Of a DNA stretch of 14,449 bases, positions 1-7,405 are shown piece after piece. The notes under the pieces are model-generated. The model was not told the DNA's origin and ran no database searches. It worked only from the letters and a program-made list of their open reading frames with translations. Position numbers and translations under genes: made by a program. The stretch lies in assembly GCA_937900415.1 (NCBI GenBank), contig CALCEY010000002.1, positions 1 to 14,449 of the forward strand, read 5' to 3'. The stretch is from an uncultured Clostridia bacterium. GTDB lineage: Bacteria; Bacillota; Clostridia; Peptostreptococcales; Anaerovoracaceae. The stretch's first letter is position 1; the number at the start of each line of letters is the position of its first letter.

Positions 1-37
1 TATGCGGTTTTGTTCTTTCAAACTTTGCTTTTGCCAT
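1..37 (-). CDS. tuf: Elongation factor Tu, N-terminal fragment (cut by window edge)
   Basis: Reading leftwards from the ATG at 37-35, the twelve visible codons give M-A-K-A-K-F-E-R-T-K-P-H, the characteristic N-terminus of bacterial EF-Tu, the GTPase that delivers aminoacyl-tRNA to the ribosome. The rest lies outside the window. An AGGAGGAA ribosome-binding site sits at 46-53 on the minus strand, 8 nt before the ATG. The gene follows the fusA stop codon by 37 nt in the standard str-operon order rpsL-rpsG-fusA-tuf, and no separate promoter is visible in that gap. The short fragment would be ambiguous alone, but sequence and context together make the call firm. Confidence 0.93.
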   Translation of the reverse strand, partial: MAKAKFERTKPH

Positions 38-74
38 TTTCTCTGTTCCTCCTAAAAAGGTTATCTCAATTTAA

Positions 75-2138
75 TTATTTATTGATCTTTTCCACCATGC
101 TGTCAGGCAGCTTTTCGAAGTGGTCCATCTGCATTACGTATACGCCTCTTCCCTGGGTCTTTGATCTCAGGTCTGTTGCATATCCGAACATTTCTGACAG
201 AGGAACCATACCTCTTACAGCTACTGCGCCCAGGTTCATATCTGATCCTTCGATTCTTCCTCTTCTTGAAGAAATATCTCCGATTACATCTCCCATGTAT
301 TCCTCAGGAACGGTAACTTCAACCTTAAAGATAGGTTCGAGCAATACAGGTTTAGCTTTTTTAACAGCTTCTCTGAAAGCCATTGAAGCAGCTATCTTAA
401 AGGCCATTTCCGAAGAGTCTACTTCGTGGTATGAACCGTCGTACAGTTCTACGCCGACGTCTACTACCTGATAACCGGCAATAGGACCGTTCTGCATAGC
501 TTCTCTGATACCCTCTTCAATCTTAGGAATGTATTCCTTAGGAATAGCTCCTCCGACGATGGAATTCTTAAATTCAAAGCCTTCGCCCGGATCTCTAGGG
601 TAAATTCTTATCTTAACGTGACCGTACTGTCCGCGTCCGCCTGACTGCTTAGCATACTTGTGGTCAACATCAGCATTGGCCGTAATCGTTTCTTTATATG
701 AAACCTGAGGCTTTCCTACATTGGCTTCCACTTTAAATTCACGCAGAAGTCTGTCAACTATGATTTCCAGATGGAGTTCTCCCATACCGGCTATAATAGT
801 CTGGCCTGTTTCCTCATTGGTGTAGGTCTTGAAAGTAGGGTCTTCTTCAGCAAGCTTGGCTAAAGCTATTCCCATCTTTTCCTGACCGGCTTTGGTCTTA
901 GGCTCTATTGCTATCTCAATTACAGGATCTGGGAATTCCATGGATTCCAGAATAATTTCATGTTTCTCATCGCAGAGAGTATCGCCTGTTGTCGTATCTT
1001 TAAGACCTACTGCTGCTGCTATATCTCCTGCATAAACTTCCTGAAGCTCTTCTCTCTTATTGGCATGCATCTGAAGAATTCTTCCAATTCTCTCTTTCTT
1101 GCCTTTTACCGAGTTATATACATAAGAGCCTGAGGAAAGAGTTCCCGAATATACTCTGAAGAATGCCAGCTTACCGACGAACGGATCGGCCATTATCTTA
1201 AACGCAAGGGCTGCGAACGGCTCCGAATCGCTTGTCTTTCTTACGTCTTCCTCTCCCGTATCAGGGTTTACACCTTTGATCGGAGGAATATCCAGCGGAG
1301 ACGGCATATAGTCTATTACAGCGTCCAGCATCATCTGTACGCCCTTGTTTCTGTATGCGCTTCCGCAGAGCATAGGGATCATATTTCCTGCTATAGTTTC
1401 TTTTCTTATAGCAGTCTTTATCTCCTTAACGGTGAGCTCTTCTCCTTCGAGGAATTTCATCATCAGCTCTTCATCAGTCTCTGCAACTGATTCCACCAGC
1501 TTTTCTCTCCATTCGTCTGCAAGGTCTTTCATATCGTCAGGAATATCCGTTACGTCAAATTCCTTACCGAGTTCATCCTTGTAGATCTCTGCCTTCATTT
1601 CTACTAAGTCGATAATTCCAACGAAACTATCTTCAGCACCTATAGGCAATTGAACAGGTACAGCATTTGCTTTGAGTCTGTCCTTTACCATACCGACAAC
1701 TCTAAAGAAATCAGCTCCCATTATGTCCATCTTGTTGACAAAGATCATTCTTGGTACGCCGTACTTCTCAGCCTGTCTCCAAACAGTTTCAGACTGTGGT
1801 TCTACGCCGCCTTTGGCGCAAAGCACAGTTACCGCACCATCCAGGACTCTGAGGGATCTCTCTACTTCTACAGTAAAGTCCACGTGGCCCGGAGTATCTA
1901 TAATGTTGATTCTTGTATCTTTCCATTGTGCTGTAGTAGCGGCAGAGGTTATAGTTATACCACGTTCCTGCTCCTGTTCCATCCAGTCCATAGTAGCCGC
2001 GCCTTCGTGCGTTTCTCCCAGTTTATGAGTTCTTCCGGTATAGAACAGAATTCTTTCTGTGGTAGTAGTCTTGCCCGCGTCGATGTGGGCCATTATACCA
2101 ATATTTCTTGTCTTTTCCAGCGGAAAACTTCTTGGCAT
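75..2138 (-). CDS. fusA: Elongation factor G (translocation GTPase)
   Basis: This 687-residue protein catalyses GTP-driven translocation of tRNA and mRNA on the ribosome and, with RRF, ribosome recycling in the cytoplasm. The G domain is complete: P-loop AHIDAGKTT at residues 17-25, switch I RGITI at 59-63, switch II DTPGH at 81-85 including the catalytic-loop His85, and NKMD at 135-138. The conserved domain IV/V region (GGRGQYGHV, SSEMAFKIAA, SRRGRIEG) is present and the length is normal for bacterial EF-G. The ATG at 2138 is preceded by GGGAGGA at 2146-2152 with good spacing. It lies 194 nt downstream of rpsG, separated by an unusual palindromic region, and 37 nt upstream of tuf. No disruption is visible. 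Confidence 0.99.
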   Translation of the reverse strand: MPRSFPLEKTRNIGIMAHIDAGKTTTTERILFYTGRTHKLGETHEGAATMDWMEQEQERGITITSAATTAQWKDTRINIIDTPGHVDFTVEVERSLRVLDGAVTVLCAKGGVEPQSETVWRQAEKYGVPRMIFVNKMDIMGADFFRVVGMVKDRLKANAVPVQLPIGAEDSFVGIIDLVEMKAEIYKDELGKEFDVTDIPDDMKDLADEWREKLVESVAETDEELMMKFLEGEELTVKEIKTAIRKETIAGNMIPMLCGSAYRNKGVQMMLDAVIDYMPSPLDIPPIKGVNPDTGEEDVRKTSDSEPFAALAFKIMADPFVGKLAFFRVYSGTLSSGSYVYNSVKGKKERIGRILQMHANKREELQEVYAGDIAAAVGLKDTTTGDTLCDEKHEIILESMEFPDPVIEIAIEPKTKAGQEKMGIALAKLAEEDPTFKTYTNEETGQTIIAGMGELHLEIIVDRLLREFKVEANVGKPQVSYKETITANADVDHKYAKQSGGRGQYGHVKIRIYPRDPGEGFEFKNSIVGGAIPKEYIPKIEEGIREAMQNGPIAGYQVVDVGVELYDGSYHEVDSSEMAFKIAASMAFREAVKKAKPVLLEPIFKVEVTVPEEYMGDVIGDISSRRGRIEGSDMNLGAVAVRGMVPLSEMFGYATDLRSKTQGRGVYVMQMDHFEKLPDSMVEKINK

Positions 2139-2210
2139 CTATAAATCCTCCCTTCTACTGTCATTTGTATTTTCTCATAAGTCTTGTTTAATGCTTGCAA
2201 AATACGCCGA

Positions 2211-2323
2211 TTTTTCGTTCGCCGCAATAAATCAGGGACTCGCGAAGCACAGAGCATACTTAAGCGTGCTTGAGCGTACGCAAGTTCTGAGAAATCGCAG
2301 ATTATGCAGCGGCGGGCGAAAAG
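2211..2323. repeat. Imperfect nested palindrome between rpsG and fusA
   Basis: The outer arms are 14 nt, 2212-2225 (TTTTCGTTCGCCGC) and 2309-2322 (GCGGCGGGCGAAAA). They are inverted copies differing at two central positions, which are T/G wobbles in a plus-strand RNA and C/A mismatches in a minus-strand RNA. Inside them a second stem pairs 2232-2244 with 2279-2290, with one bulge and one mismatch. An apical AAGCAC (2245-2250) / GTGCTT (2266-2271) stem closes the structure. The element fills most of the 194-nt rpsG-fusA spacer. It could be a structured RNA (processing or regulatory) or a small palindromic intergenic repeat. No T-run follows it on the operon strand, so it is not an obvious terminator. 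Confidence 0.6.
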
Positions 2324-2332
2324 CTAAGCATT

Positions 2333-2803
2333 TTACCAGCGGAAATGAGCAAACGCCCTATTCGCATCCGCCATCTTATGAGTATCTTCTTTCTTCTTTA
2401 CAGAAGCTCCGGTGTTATTGGCCGCATCCATAAGCTCTTTTGCAAGTCTTTCGGACATGGTTCTTTCGCCTCTTGCTCTCGTGTATTTTGTAAGCCATCT
2501 TAAACCTAATGTCTGTCTTCTTTCCGGTCTTACTTCTACAGGAACCTGGTAGTTGGCGCCACCGATTCTCTTAGCTTTTACTTCCAATACAGGCATGATA
2601 TTGTTTAATGCCTTTTCAAATACTTCCAGAGGTTCTTCGCCTGTCTGTTCTTTTATAGTATCAAAGGCGCTGTAAACGATGGCCTGGGCTGTACCCTTTT
2701 TGCCGTCCAGCATGATACTGTTGATTAACTTAGCTACAGCAACGCTGCCATAAACCGGATCTGGAAGTACGTCTCTCTTTGGTATATTACCTTTTCTTGA
2801 CAC
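2333..2803 (-). CDS. rpsG: 30S ribosomal protein S7
   Basis: The 156-residue protein is the primary binder that nucleates assembly of the 16S rRNA 3' major (head) domain. The S7 signature beginning DPVYGS and ending LDGKK is at about residues 16-36. The core motif RIGGANYQVPVEV and the C-terminal AFAHFRW are also intact, and the length is the usual 156. The start is a GTG at 2803, giving M-S-R-K-G, preceded by AAGGAGGT (core at 2811-2816) at good spacing. It follows rpsL by an unusually long 348 nt and precedes fusA by 194 nt. In E. coli S7 represses its operon by binding the rpsL-rpsG spacer. Whether that occurs here is unknown, though a 7-bp inverted repeat lies just upstream of this ribosome-binding site. 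Confidence 0.98.
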   Translation of the reverse strand: MSRKGNIPKRDVLPDPVYGSVAVAKLINSIMLDGKKGTAQAIVYSAFDTIKEQTGEEPLEVFEKALNNIMPVLEVKAKRIGGANYQVPVEVRPERRQTLGLRWLTKYTRARGERTMSERLAKELMDAANNTGASVKKKEDTHKMADANRAFAHFRW

Positions 2804-2810
2804 TTCTCTT

Positions 2811-2816
2811 ACCTCC
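2811..2816 (-). promoter_or_regulatory. Ribosome-binding site that fixes the GTG start of rpsG
   Basis: The minus strand reads GGAGGT here, 7 nt before the GTG at 2803. No ATG lies at a comparable distance, and the translated N-terminus MSRKG matches S7 proteins, so GTG is accepted as the start. Confidence 0.85.
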
Positions 2817-2821
2817 TTGCT

Positions 2822-2859
2822 TATCGCTCTGATTCTGTCTTATCTAGTACAAAGCGATA
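2822..2859 (-). promoter_or_regulatory. Inverted repeat just upstream of the rpsG ribosome-binding site
   Basis: TATCGCT (minus strand, 2859-2853) and AGCGATA (2828-2822) form a perfect 7-bp inverted repeat with a 24-nt loop, ending 5 nt before the rpsG Shine-Dalgarno. In RNA it would put a hairpin next to the ribosome-binding site. A translational operator for S7 is a possible reading, inferred from position only. Confidence 0.4.
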
Positions 2860-2990
2860 CTGCACATTAAAATATTACTGTTTTGCGCATTCTCTTCACC
2901 TTTTTGCCTTTCGGTTCCCGCAGGCCGCAGCCTTAAAACACTGAAAACGCCGGAAGCACCAGAGTTTTAACATATAGCAAAAAGATTACT

Positions 2991-3019
2991 CTGAAGATTC
3001 GTGTTTACGTAATCCTCAG
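2991..3019 (-). promoter_or_regulatory. Long hairpin inside the rpsL-rpsG spacer
   Basis: On the minus strand CTGAGGATT pairs with AATCTTCAG (one G-U), continuing inside as CGT/ACG around an AAAC loop with a single bulged A. This gives about 12 base pairs. A TTTTT run lies a few nt further on (around 2979-2983). The overlapping GATTAC (3014-3009) / GTAATC (2989-2984) pairing is an alternative that would end directly at the T-run. This arrangement resembles an attenuator or weak terminator, but the stem is AT-rich. Confidence 0.45.
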
Positions 3020-3101
3020 TCTGCCGGGGGTATTCGGCTAACCTTTGACAGCCGCCGTGAGCCTCTTTATAGTGATAAAAAGAATGCTCTACCCTTTTGG
3101 C

Positions 3102-3134
3102 ATGCGGTTTCCCCAAATGCACGGAAAACCGCGT
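3102..3134 (-). promoter_or_regulatory. Hairpin shortly after the rpsL stop codon
   Basis: The arms GCGGTTT (3104-3110) and AAACCGC (3126-3132) pair perfectly and extend by CC/GG across one bulged base and by two outer pairs (one wobble). This leaves a loop of about 10 nt. It begins 17 nt after the rpsL stop on the transcribed strand. No T-run follows, so an mRNA processing or 3'-end stabilising role is more likely than termination. Confidence 0.5.
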
Positions 3135-3151
3135 AAACCCTTGCAAGAAAT

Positions 3152-3568
3152 TTATTTCTTCTTAGGTCTCTTCGCACCGTACTTTGAACGTGCCTGCAGT
3201 CTGTTGGCAACGCCTGCCGTATCAAGAGTTCCTCTTATGATGTGGTATCTTACACCTGGAAGGTCTTTTACTCTTCCGCCTCTAATAAGCACAACGCTGT
3301 GTTCTTGCAAATTGTGGCCGATTCCCGGGATGTAAGCGGTTACTTCAATACCGTTGGTCAGACGTACTCTGGCAACCTTTCTCAGGGCTGAGTTAGGCTT
3401 CTTAGGAGTAACGGTCTTTACAGATGTGCAAACGCCTCTCTTCTGAGGTGAATGAGTATCTGTTGCTACTCTCTTAAGCGAGTTCATTCCCTTGTTCAGC
3501 GCAGGAGCAGTTGACTTCTTAACAGCGCTGGTTCTGCCTTCACGTACTAATTGATTGATAGTAGGCAT
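3152..3568 (-). CDS. rpsL: 30S ribosomal protein S12
   Basis: The 138-residue protein forms part of the decoding centre. The ATG at 3568 starts M-P-T-I-N-Q-L-V-R and is preceded by AAAGGAG around 3576-3582. The reading frame stays open for 35 more codons upstream, but those run through the leader hairpin and have no S12 homology, so the longer version is rejected. The conserved TPKKPNSALRKV segment carries Lys at the position whose change gives streptomycin resistance in other bacteria, so the allele looks wild type. GRGGRVKDLPGVRYH-like and QARSKYGAKRPKKK C-terminal blocks are present. The insertion of about 14 residues near residue 25, relative to E. coli, is typical of clostridial S12. It is the first gene after its own promoter at 3666-3693. 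Confidence 0.98.
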   Translation of the reverse strand: MPTINQLVREGRTSAVKKSTAPALNKGMNSLKRVATDTHSPQKRGVCTSVKTVTPKKPNSALRKVARVRLTNGIEVTAYIPGIGHNLQEHSVVLIRGGRVKDLPGVRYHIIRGTLDTAGVANRLQARSKYGAKRPKKK

Positions 3569-3617
3569 CCTTTTTCTCCTTTCTTCAAATGTTAAATAAT
3601 CTATTTCAAGCAGAACC

Positions 3618-3639
3618 GGCCCGGGCATACGCCCGGACC
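3618..3639 (-). promoter_or_regulatory. GC-rich leader hairpin upstream of rpsL
   Basis: Nine-base arms, 3631-3639 and 3618-3626 (minus strand GGTCCGGGC and GCCCGGGCC), enclose a GUAU tetraloop with a single U-G wobble. The hairpin lies in the 131-nt rpoC-rpsL gap, about 20-40 nt after the predicted transcription start of the str unit. It is followed by TTCTGCTTGAAA rather than a clean T-run. It could act as an attenuator, a read-through terminator for rpoC transcripts, or a 5' stabilising hairpin. Confidence 0.6.
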
Positions 3640-3665
3640 TGATTTTACTCAAAACCAAACAATAT

Positions 3666-3693
3666 ATTATCACAGAATTTCTTTTGATGTCAA
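3666..3693 (-). promoter_or_regulatory. Sigma-A promoter for rpsL-rpsG-fusA-tuf
   Basis: On the minus strand a perfect -35 TTGACA (3693-3688) is followed after 16 nt by GATAAT (3671-3666), with TG one base upstream forming an extended -10 (TGTGATAAT). The -35 begins only 6 nt after the rpoC stop codon. Transcription would start near 3659, giving a leader of about 90 nt that contains the GC-rich hairpin. This makes the str genes independently transcribable from rpoBC. Confidence 0.75.
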
Positions 3694-3699
3694 GGAAAT

Positions 3700-6600
3700 C
3701 TAGTCTAATTCTATGATGTCCGGCGTCTCCGGAATGTCAGAGCTCAGCATGGCGTCAACAGCCTCTTCATAATGCTCAGCCTCCGGTATGATCGCTTCTT
3801 CTTCGGCTGCCTCCATGGCCTCCAGTTCTTTCTGGCGCTCATAGCTTTCCATAATCTCGGCGTTTACGCCGTAATCAAGGTTTATATTCTTGTACCTCTT
3901 CATTCCCGTTCCGGCAGGTATGAGCTTACCTATCATGATATTTTCCTTAAGGCCGACGAGTCTGTCATTTTTACCCTTTATCGCCGCATCGGTCAAGACT
4001 CTTGTAGTCTCCTGGAAGGAAGCTGCGGAAAGGAATGAGTTGGTTGCCAGCGAAGCCTTCGTTATTCCCAGAAGAACTCTGTTTACCTTGCAAGGCTCTC
4101 CTCCGGCCGCCTCTGCCGCTGCATTGGCTTCTTCTATTTCAAATTTTCCGTAAAGACCGCCCGGCAAAAGCTCCGTGTCTCCGGAATCTTCAATCTTATA
4201 CTTTGAAAGCATCTGGCTTACGATAACCTCAATGTGCTTGTCATTGATGTCAACACCCTGCTGCTTGTATACTCTCTGAACTTCCTTGAGCAAATACTGG
4301 TATACGCCCTCGACTCCGTTTAGTCTCAATATGTCATGAGGATTCAGCGGGCCTCTGGTAATCTGTCCTCCTGCGTATACATAATCGCCCTCCCTGACGT
4401 TAAGTCTCGCTCCGTAAGGGATTACGTAGGTTCTGTCTTCCTCCTTGCCGCGAACTCTTACTTCAGTCTTGTTGTCTTTGCGGCCCTCGATAGAGATAAC
4501 CTCTCCGTCGGCCTCGCAGATTTCCGCGATACCCTTAGGCTTTCTGGCCTCAAAAAGCTCCTCTACTCTCGGAAGACCCTGAGTGATGTCTCCTCCGGCT
4601 ACGCCTCCGGTGTGGAAGGTTCTCATCGTCAGCTGAGTACCCGGTTCTCCGATGGACTGCGCCGCCGTAATTCCGACCGCTTCGCCTATATTTACTTCTT
4701 CACCTGTAGCCAGGTTTCTGCCATAGCACTTAGTGCAGATTCCGGTTCTGGAATGGCAGGTCATTACGGAACGTATGGCTACGGTTTCAATGCCGCAGGC
4801 CTCTATCCTTTCTGCCGCATCTTCCATTATCTCTTCGTTTTGCTCTACTATGACTTCTCCGGTATTAGGGTCAACCACATCTACGAGAGCAGTTCTGCCG
4901 ACTATCCTCTGCTTTAACGGCTCGATTACCTCCTTGCCGTCTGTAAAAGCTCTGACCTCTACTCCCTCATACGTTCCGCAGTCATATTCTCTTACGATTA
5001 CGCTGTGGGAAACGTCTACCAATCTTCTCGTCAAATAACCTGAGTCGGCTGTACGCAGAGCCGTATCTGCAAGTCCCTTTCTTGCTCCGTTGGAGGAAAT
5101 GAAGTATTCCAGTACGGACAGCCCCTCACGGAAGTTCGCCTTGATAGGAATTTCCACAGTCTTACCTGTAGCGTTGGCCATGAGGCCTCGCATACCTCCT
5201 ACCTGTCTTATCTGGTTCTTGCTTCCTCTGGCTCCGGAATTGGCCATGATATATAAGTTGTTAAGTGTGCCCAGCGACTCCATGAGTGCGTCTGCAACGT
5301 CGTCTGTCGCTTTGTTCCAGATTTCTATAATCTTTTCATATCTTTCCTGCTTGGACATCAGACCCATGCGGTAAGCTTTTTCGTATTTGTCTACGTCGCT
5401 TTCTGCCTGCGCTATGATGCTTTCCTTGGCTTCAGGAATTTCCATGTCGCTTACACTTATAGTAACCGCAGCCTTTGTTGAATACTTGTATCCCATAGAT
5501 TTGATATAGTCAAGCATTATGACTGTACCGGTATTGCCGTGTCTTCTGTAGCACTTGTCGATAATTGCTCCCAGTCTTTTCTTATCGCACAGGAAGTCTA
5601 CCTCCAAACTATACGGATCCGTTTCTCTGTCTACAAAGCCCAAATCCTGAGGGATTCCCTGGTTAAAGATGAATCTTCCTACAGTGGATTCTACAAGTTT
5701 TCCCGAATCCTCGTCGTCTTTATACATTCTCACCTTAACTTTTGCGTGAATTCCCACAACGCCCGTTTGATAAGCCATGAGCATCTCGTCAAGGTTGGTG
5801 AATATTTTGCCATCTCCCTTTTCAGCGTAGGTGTTTCTTTCTTCCACGCCCGGATGAGTCAGGTAATAACTTCCCAGTATCATGTCCTGAGTAGGAGTTG
5901 TGATAGGGGAACCGTCCTTAGGCGCTAAAATATTATTGATCGAAAGCATAAGGAATCTGGCTTCTGACTGAGCTTCTACAGAAAGAGGCACATGAACGGC
6001 CATCTGGTCTCCATCGAAGTCGGCGTTGAATGCCGTACATACCAGCGGGTGAAGCTTGATAGCCTTACCTTCTACCAGTACAGGCTCGAAAGCCTGAATT
6101 CCCAGTCTGTGAAGCGTCGGCGCACGGTTGAGCATTACCGGATGCTCCTTGATAACGCCCTCCAGCACGTCCCAAACCTCCGGCTTTACCTTTTCAACCA
6201 TTCTCTTGGCGCTCTTGATATTGTGCGCATATCCCTGTTCAACCAGCTCCTTCATTATGAACGGCTTGAACAGTTCAAGCGCCATCTTCTTAGGAAGTCC
6301 GCACTGATAGAACTTAAGCTCCGGTCCTACTACGATTACGGAACGTCCGGAATAGTCTACACGCTTACCAAGCAGGTTCTGTCTGAATCTTCCCTGCTTA
6401 CCTTTAAGCATGTCGGAAAGGGATTTGAGCGGTCTTGAACCCGGGCCCGTTACGGCTCTTCCCCTTCTTCCGTTATCTATGAGGGAATCGACAGCCTCTT
6501 GGAGCATTCTCTTCTCATTTCTCACTATGATGTCAGGCGCACCAAGCTCAAGAAGCCTGTTAAGCCTGTTGTTTCTGTTGATAACTCTCCTGTACAGATC

Positions 6601-7383
6601 ATTTAAGTCAGACGTCGCAAATCTTCCGCCGTCCAGCTGAACCATAGGTCTGATGTCAGGCGGGATAACAGGAATCACGTCCATTATCATCCATTCAGGT
6701 CTGTTGCCCGAATGTCTTAAAGCTTCTATTACTTCCAGCCTCCTTACGATTCTGATCTTTTTTTGTCCGCTGGCAGTCTTTAATTTTTCTCTCAGCTCTT
6801 CTGAAAGCTCGTCAAGATTGATGTCTTCAAGCAGTTTCTTAACTGCTTCCGCGCCCATGGCGGCCTTAAATCTGTCTCCGTACTCCTCTTTCTTCTCTCT
6901 GTACTGCTGTTCAGTAAGAATTTCTTTATATACTAAATCCGTATCTCCGGGTTCTGTTACTATATAAGCAGCAAAATAGAGAACTTTTTCAAGGTTTCTC
7001 GGCGTTATATCAAGGCAGAGTCCCATTCTTGACGGAATTCCCTTGAAATACCATATATGAGAAACAGGAGCCGCCAGACGTATGTGACCCATTCTTTCTC
7101 TTCTTACCTTGGCTTTGGTAACTTCAACTCCGCAGCGATCGCATACGATGCCCTTATATCTGATTCTCTTGTATTTTCCGCAGTGACACTCCCAGTCCTT
7201 CATAGGTCCGAAAATTCTCTCGCAGAAAAGACCGTCTCTTTCAGGCTTGAGGGTTCTGTAATTTATAGTCTCGGGCTTGGTTACTTCTCCGTGAGACCAT
7301 TCCAGAATCTTCTCAGGCGACGCAAGGCTGATCTTTATGGATTCAAAATTATTTAATTCATAATCGTTATTGTTGTTATTCAA
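3700..7383 (-). CDS. rpoC: DNA-directed RNA polymerase subunit beta'
   Basis: This 1227-residue subunit carries the catalytic centre of RNA polymerase. Visible landmarks in order are the N-terminal zinc ribbon (Cys66, Cys68, Cys81, Cys84), the absolutely conserved NADFDGDQ at 453-460 whose three Asp residues (455, 457, 459) hold the catalytic Mg, the bridge helix around 765-795, the second zinc site (Cys802, Cys876, Cys883, Cys886), and the trigger loop around 905-930 (MRTFHTGGVAG). The C-terminus is acidic. The start is a TTG at 7383, giving M followed by five Asn codons and then the conserved ELNNFESIKI. AGGGGAGG at 7390-7397 supports it. The GGAG of this site can pair with a CTCC directly before the TTG, a minor curiosity. 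It follows rpoB by 22 nt and is surely cotranscribed. Confidence 0.98.
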   Translation of the reverse strand: MNNNNNDYELNNFESIKISLASPEKILEWSHGEVTKPETINYRTLKPERDGLFCERIFGPMKDWECHCGKYKRIRYKGIVCDRCGVEVTKAKVRRERMGHIRLAAPVSHIWYFKGIPSRMGLCLDITPRNLEKVLYFAAYIVTEPGDTDLVYKEILTEQQYREKKEEYGDRFKAAMGAEAVKKLLEDINLDELSEELREKLKTASGQKKIRIVRRLEVIEALRHSGNRPEWMIMDVIPVIPPDIRPMVQLDGGRFATSDLNDLYRRVINRNNRLNRLLELGAPDIIVRNEKRMLQEAVDSLIDNGRRGRAVTGPGSRPLKSLSDMLKGKQGRFRQNLLGKRVDYSGRSVIVVGPELKFYQCGLPKKMALELFKPFIMKELVEQGYAHNIKSAKRMVEKVKPEVWDVLEGVIKEHPVMLNRAPTLHRLGIQAFEPVLVEGKAIKLHPLVCTAFNADFDGDQMAVHVPLSVEAQSEARFLMLSINNILAPKDGSPITTPTQDMILGSYYLTHPGVEERNTYAEKGDGKIFTNLDEMLMAYQTGVVGIHAKVKVRMYKDDEDSGKLVESTVGRFIFNQGIPQDLGFVDRETDPYSLEVDFLCDKKRLGAIIDKCYRRHGNTGTVIMLDYIKSMGYKYSTKAAVTISVSDMEIPEAKESIIAQAESDVDKYEKAYRMGLMSKQERYEKIIEIWNKATDDVADALMESLGTLNNLYIMANSGARGSKNQIRQVGGMRGLMANATGKTVEIPIKANFREGLSVLEYFISSNGARKGLADTALRTADSGYLTRRLVDVSHSVIVREYDCGTYEGVEVRAFTDGKEVIEPLKQRIVGRTALVDVVDPNTGEVIVEQNEEIMEDAAERIEACGIETVAIRSVMTCHSRTGICTKCYGRNLATGEEVNIGEAVGITAAQSIGEPGTQLTMRTFHTGGVAGGDITQGLPRVEELFEARKPKGIAEICEADGEVISIEGRKDNKTEVRVRGKEEDRTYVIPYGARLNVREGDYVYAGGQITRGPLNPHDILRLNGVEGVYQYLLKEVQRVYKQQGVDINDKHIEVIVSQMLSKYKIEDSGDTELLPGGLYGKFEIEEANAAAEAAGGEPCKVNRVLLGITKASLATNSFLSAASFQETTRVLTDAAIKGKNDRLVGLKENIMIGKLIPAGTGMKRYKNINLDYGVNAEIMESYERQKELEAMEAAEEEAIIPEAEHYEEAVDAMLSSDIPETPDIIELD

Positions 7384-7389
7384 GGAGCC

Positions 7390-7397
7390 CCTCCCCT
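7390..7397 (-). promoter_or_regulatory. Ribosome-binding site that fixes the TTG start of rpoC
   Basis: The minus strand reads AGGGGAGG, 6 nt before TTG at 7383. No ATG or GTG lies between it and the conserved N-terminal block, so TTG is the only start that fits the family alignment. Confidence 0.75.
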
Positions 7398-7405
7398 TTC
7401 TTCAA

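Noticed and set aside
2059..2433. 124-codon plus-strand frame across the fusA start, the spacer and the rpsG end
   Set aside because: It is mostly antisense to two conserved genes and passes through the palindromic spacer. No homology is recognisable.
3000..3100. Possible tRNA or small RNA gene in the rpsL-rpsG spacer
   Set aside because: GC-rich, partly paired blocks are present, but there is no cloverleaf, no TPsiC-type GGTTCGA motif and no clear promoter.
3569..3673. N-terminal extension of the S12 reading frame by 35 codons
   Set aside because: It runs through the leader hairpin and next to the promoter -10, has no S12 homology, and the internal ATG at 3568 has a proper ribosome-binding site and the conserved N-terminus.
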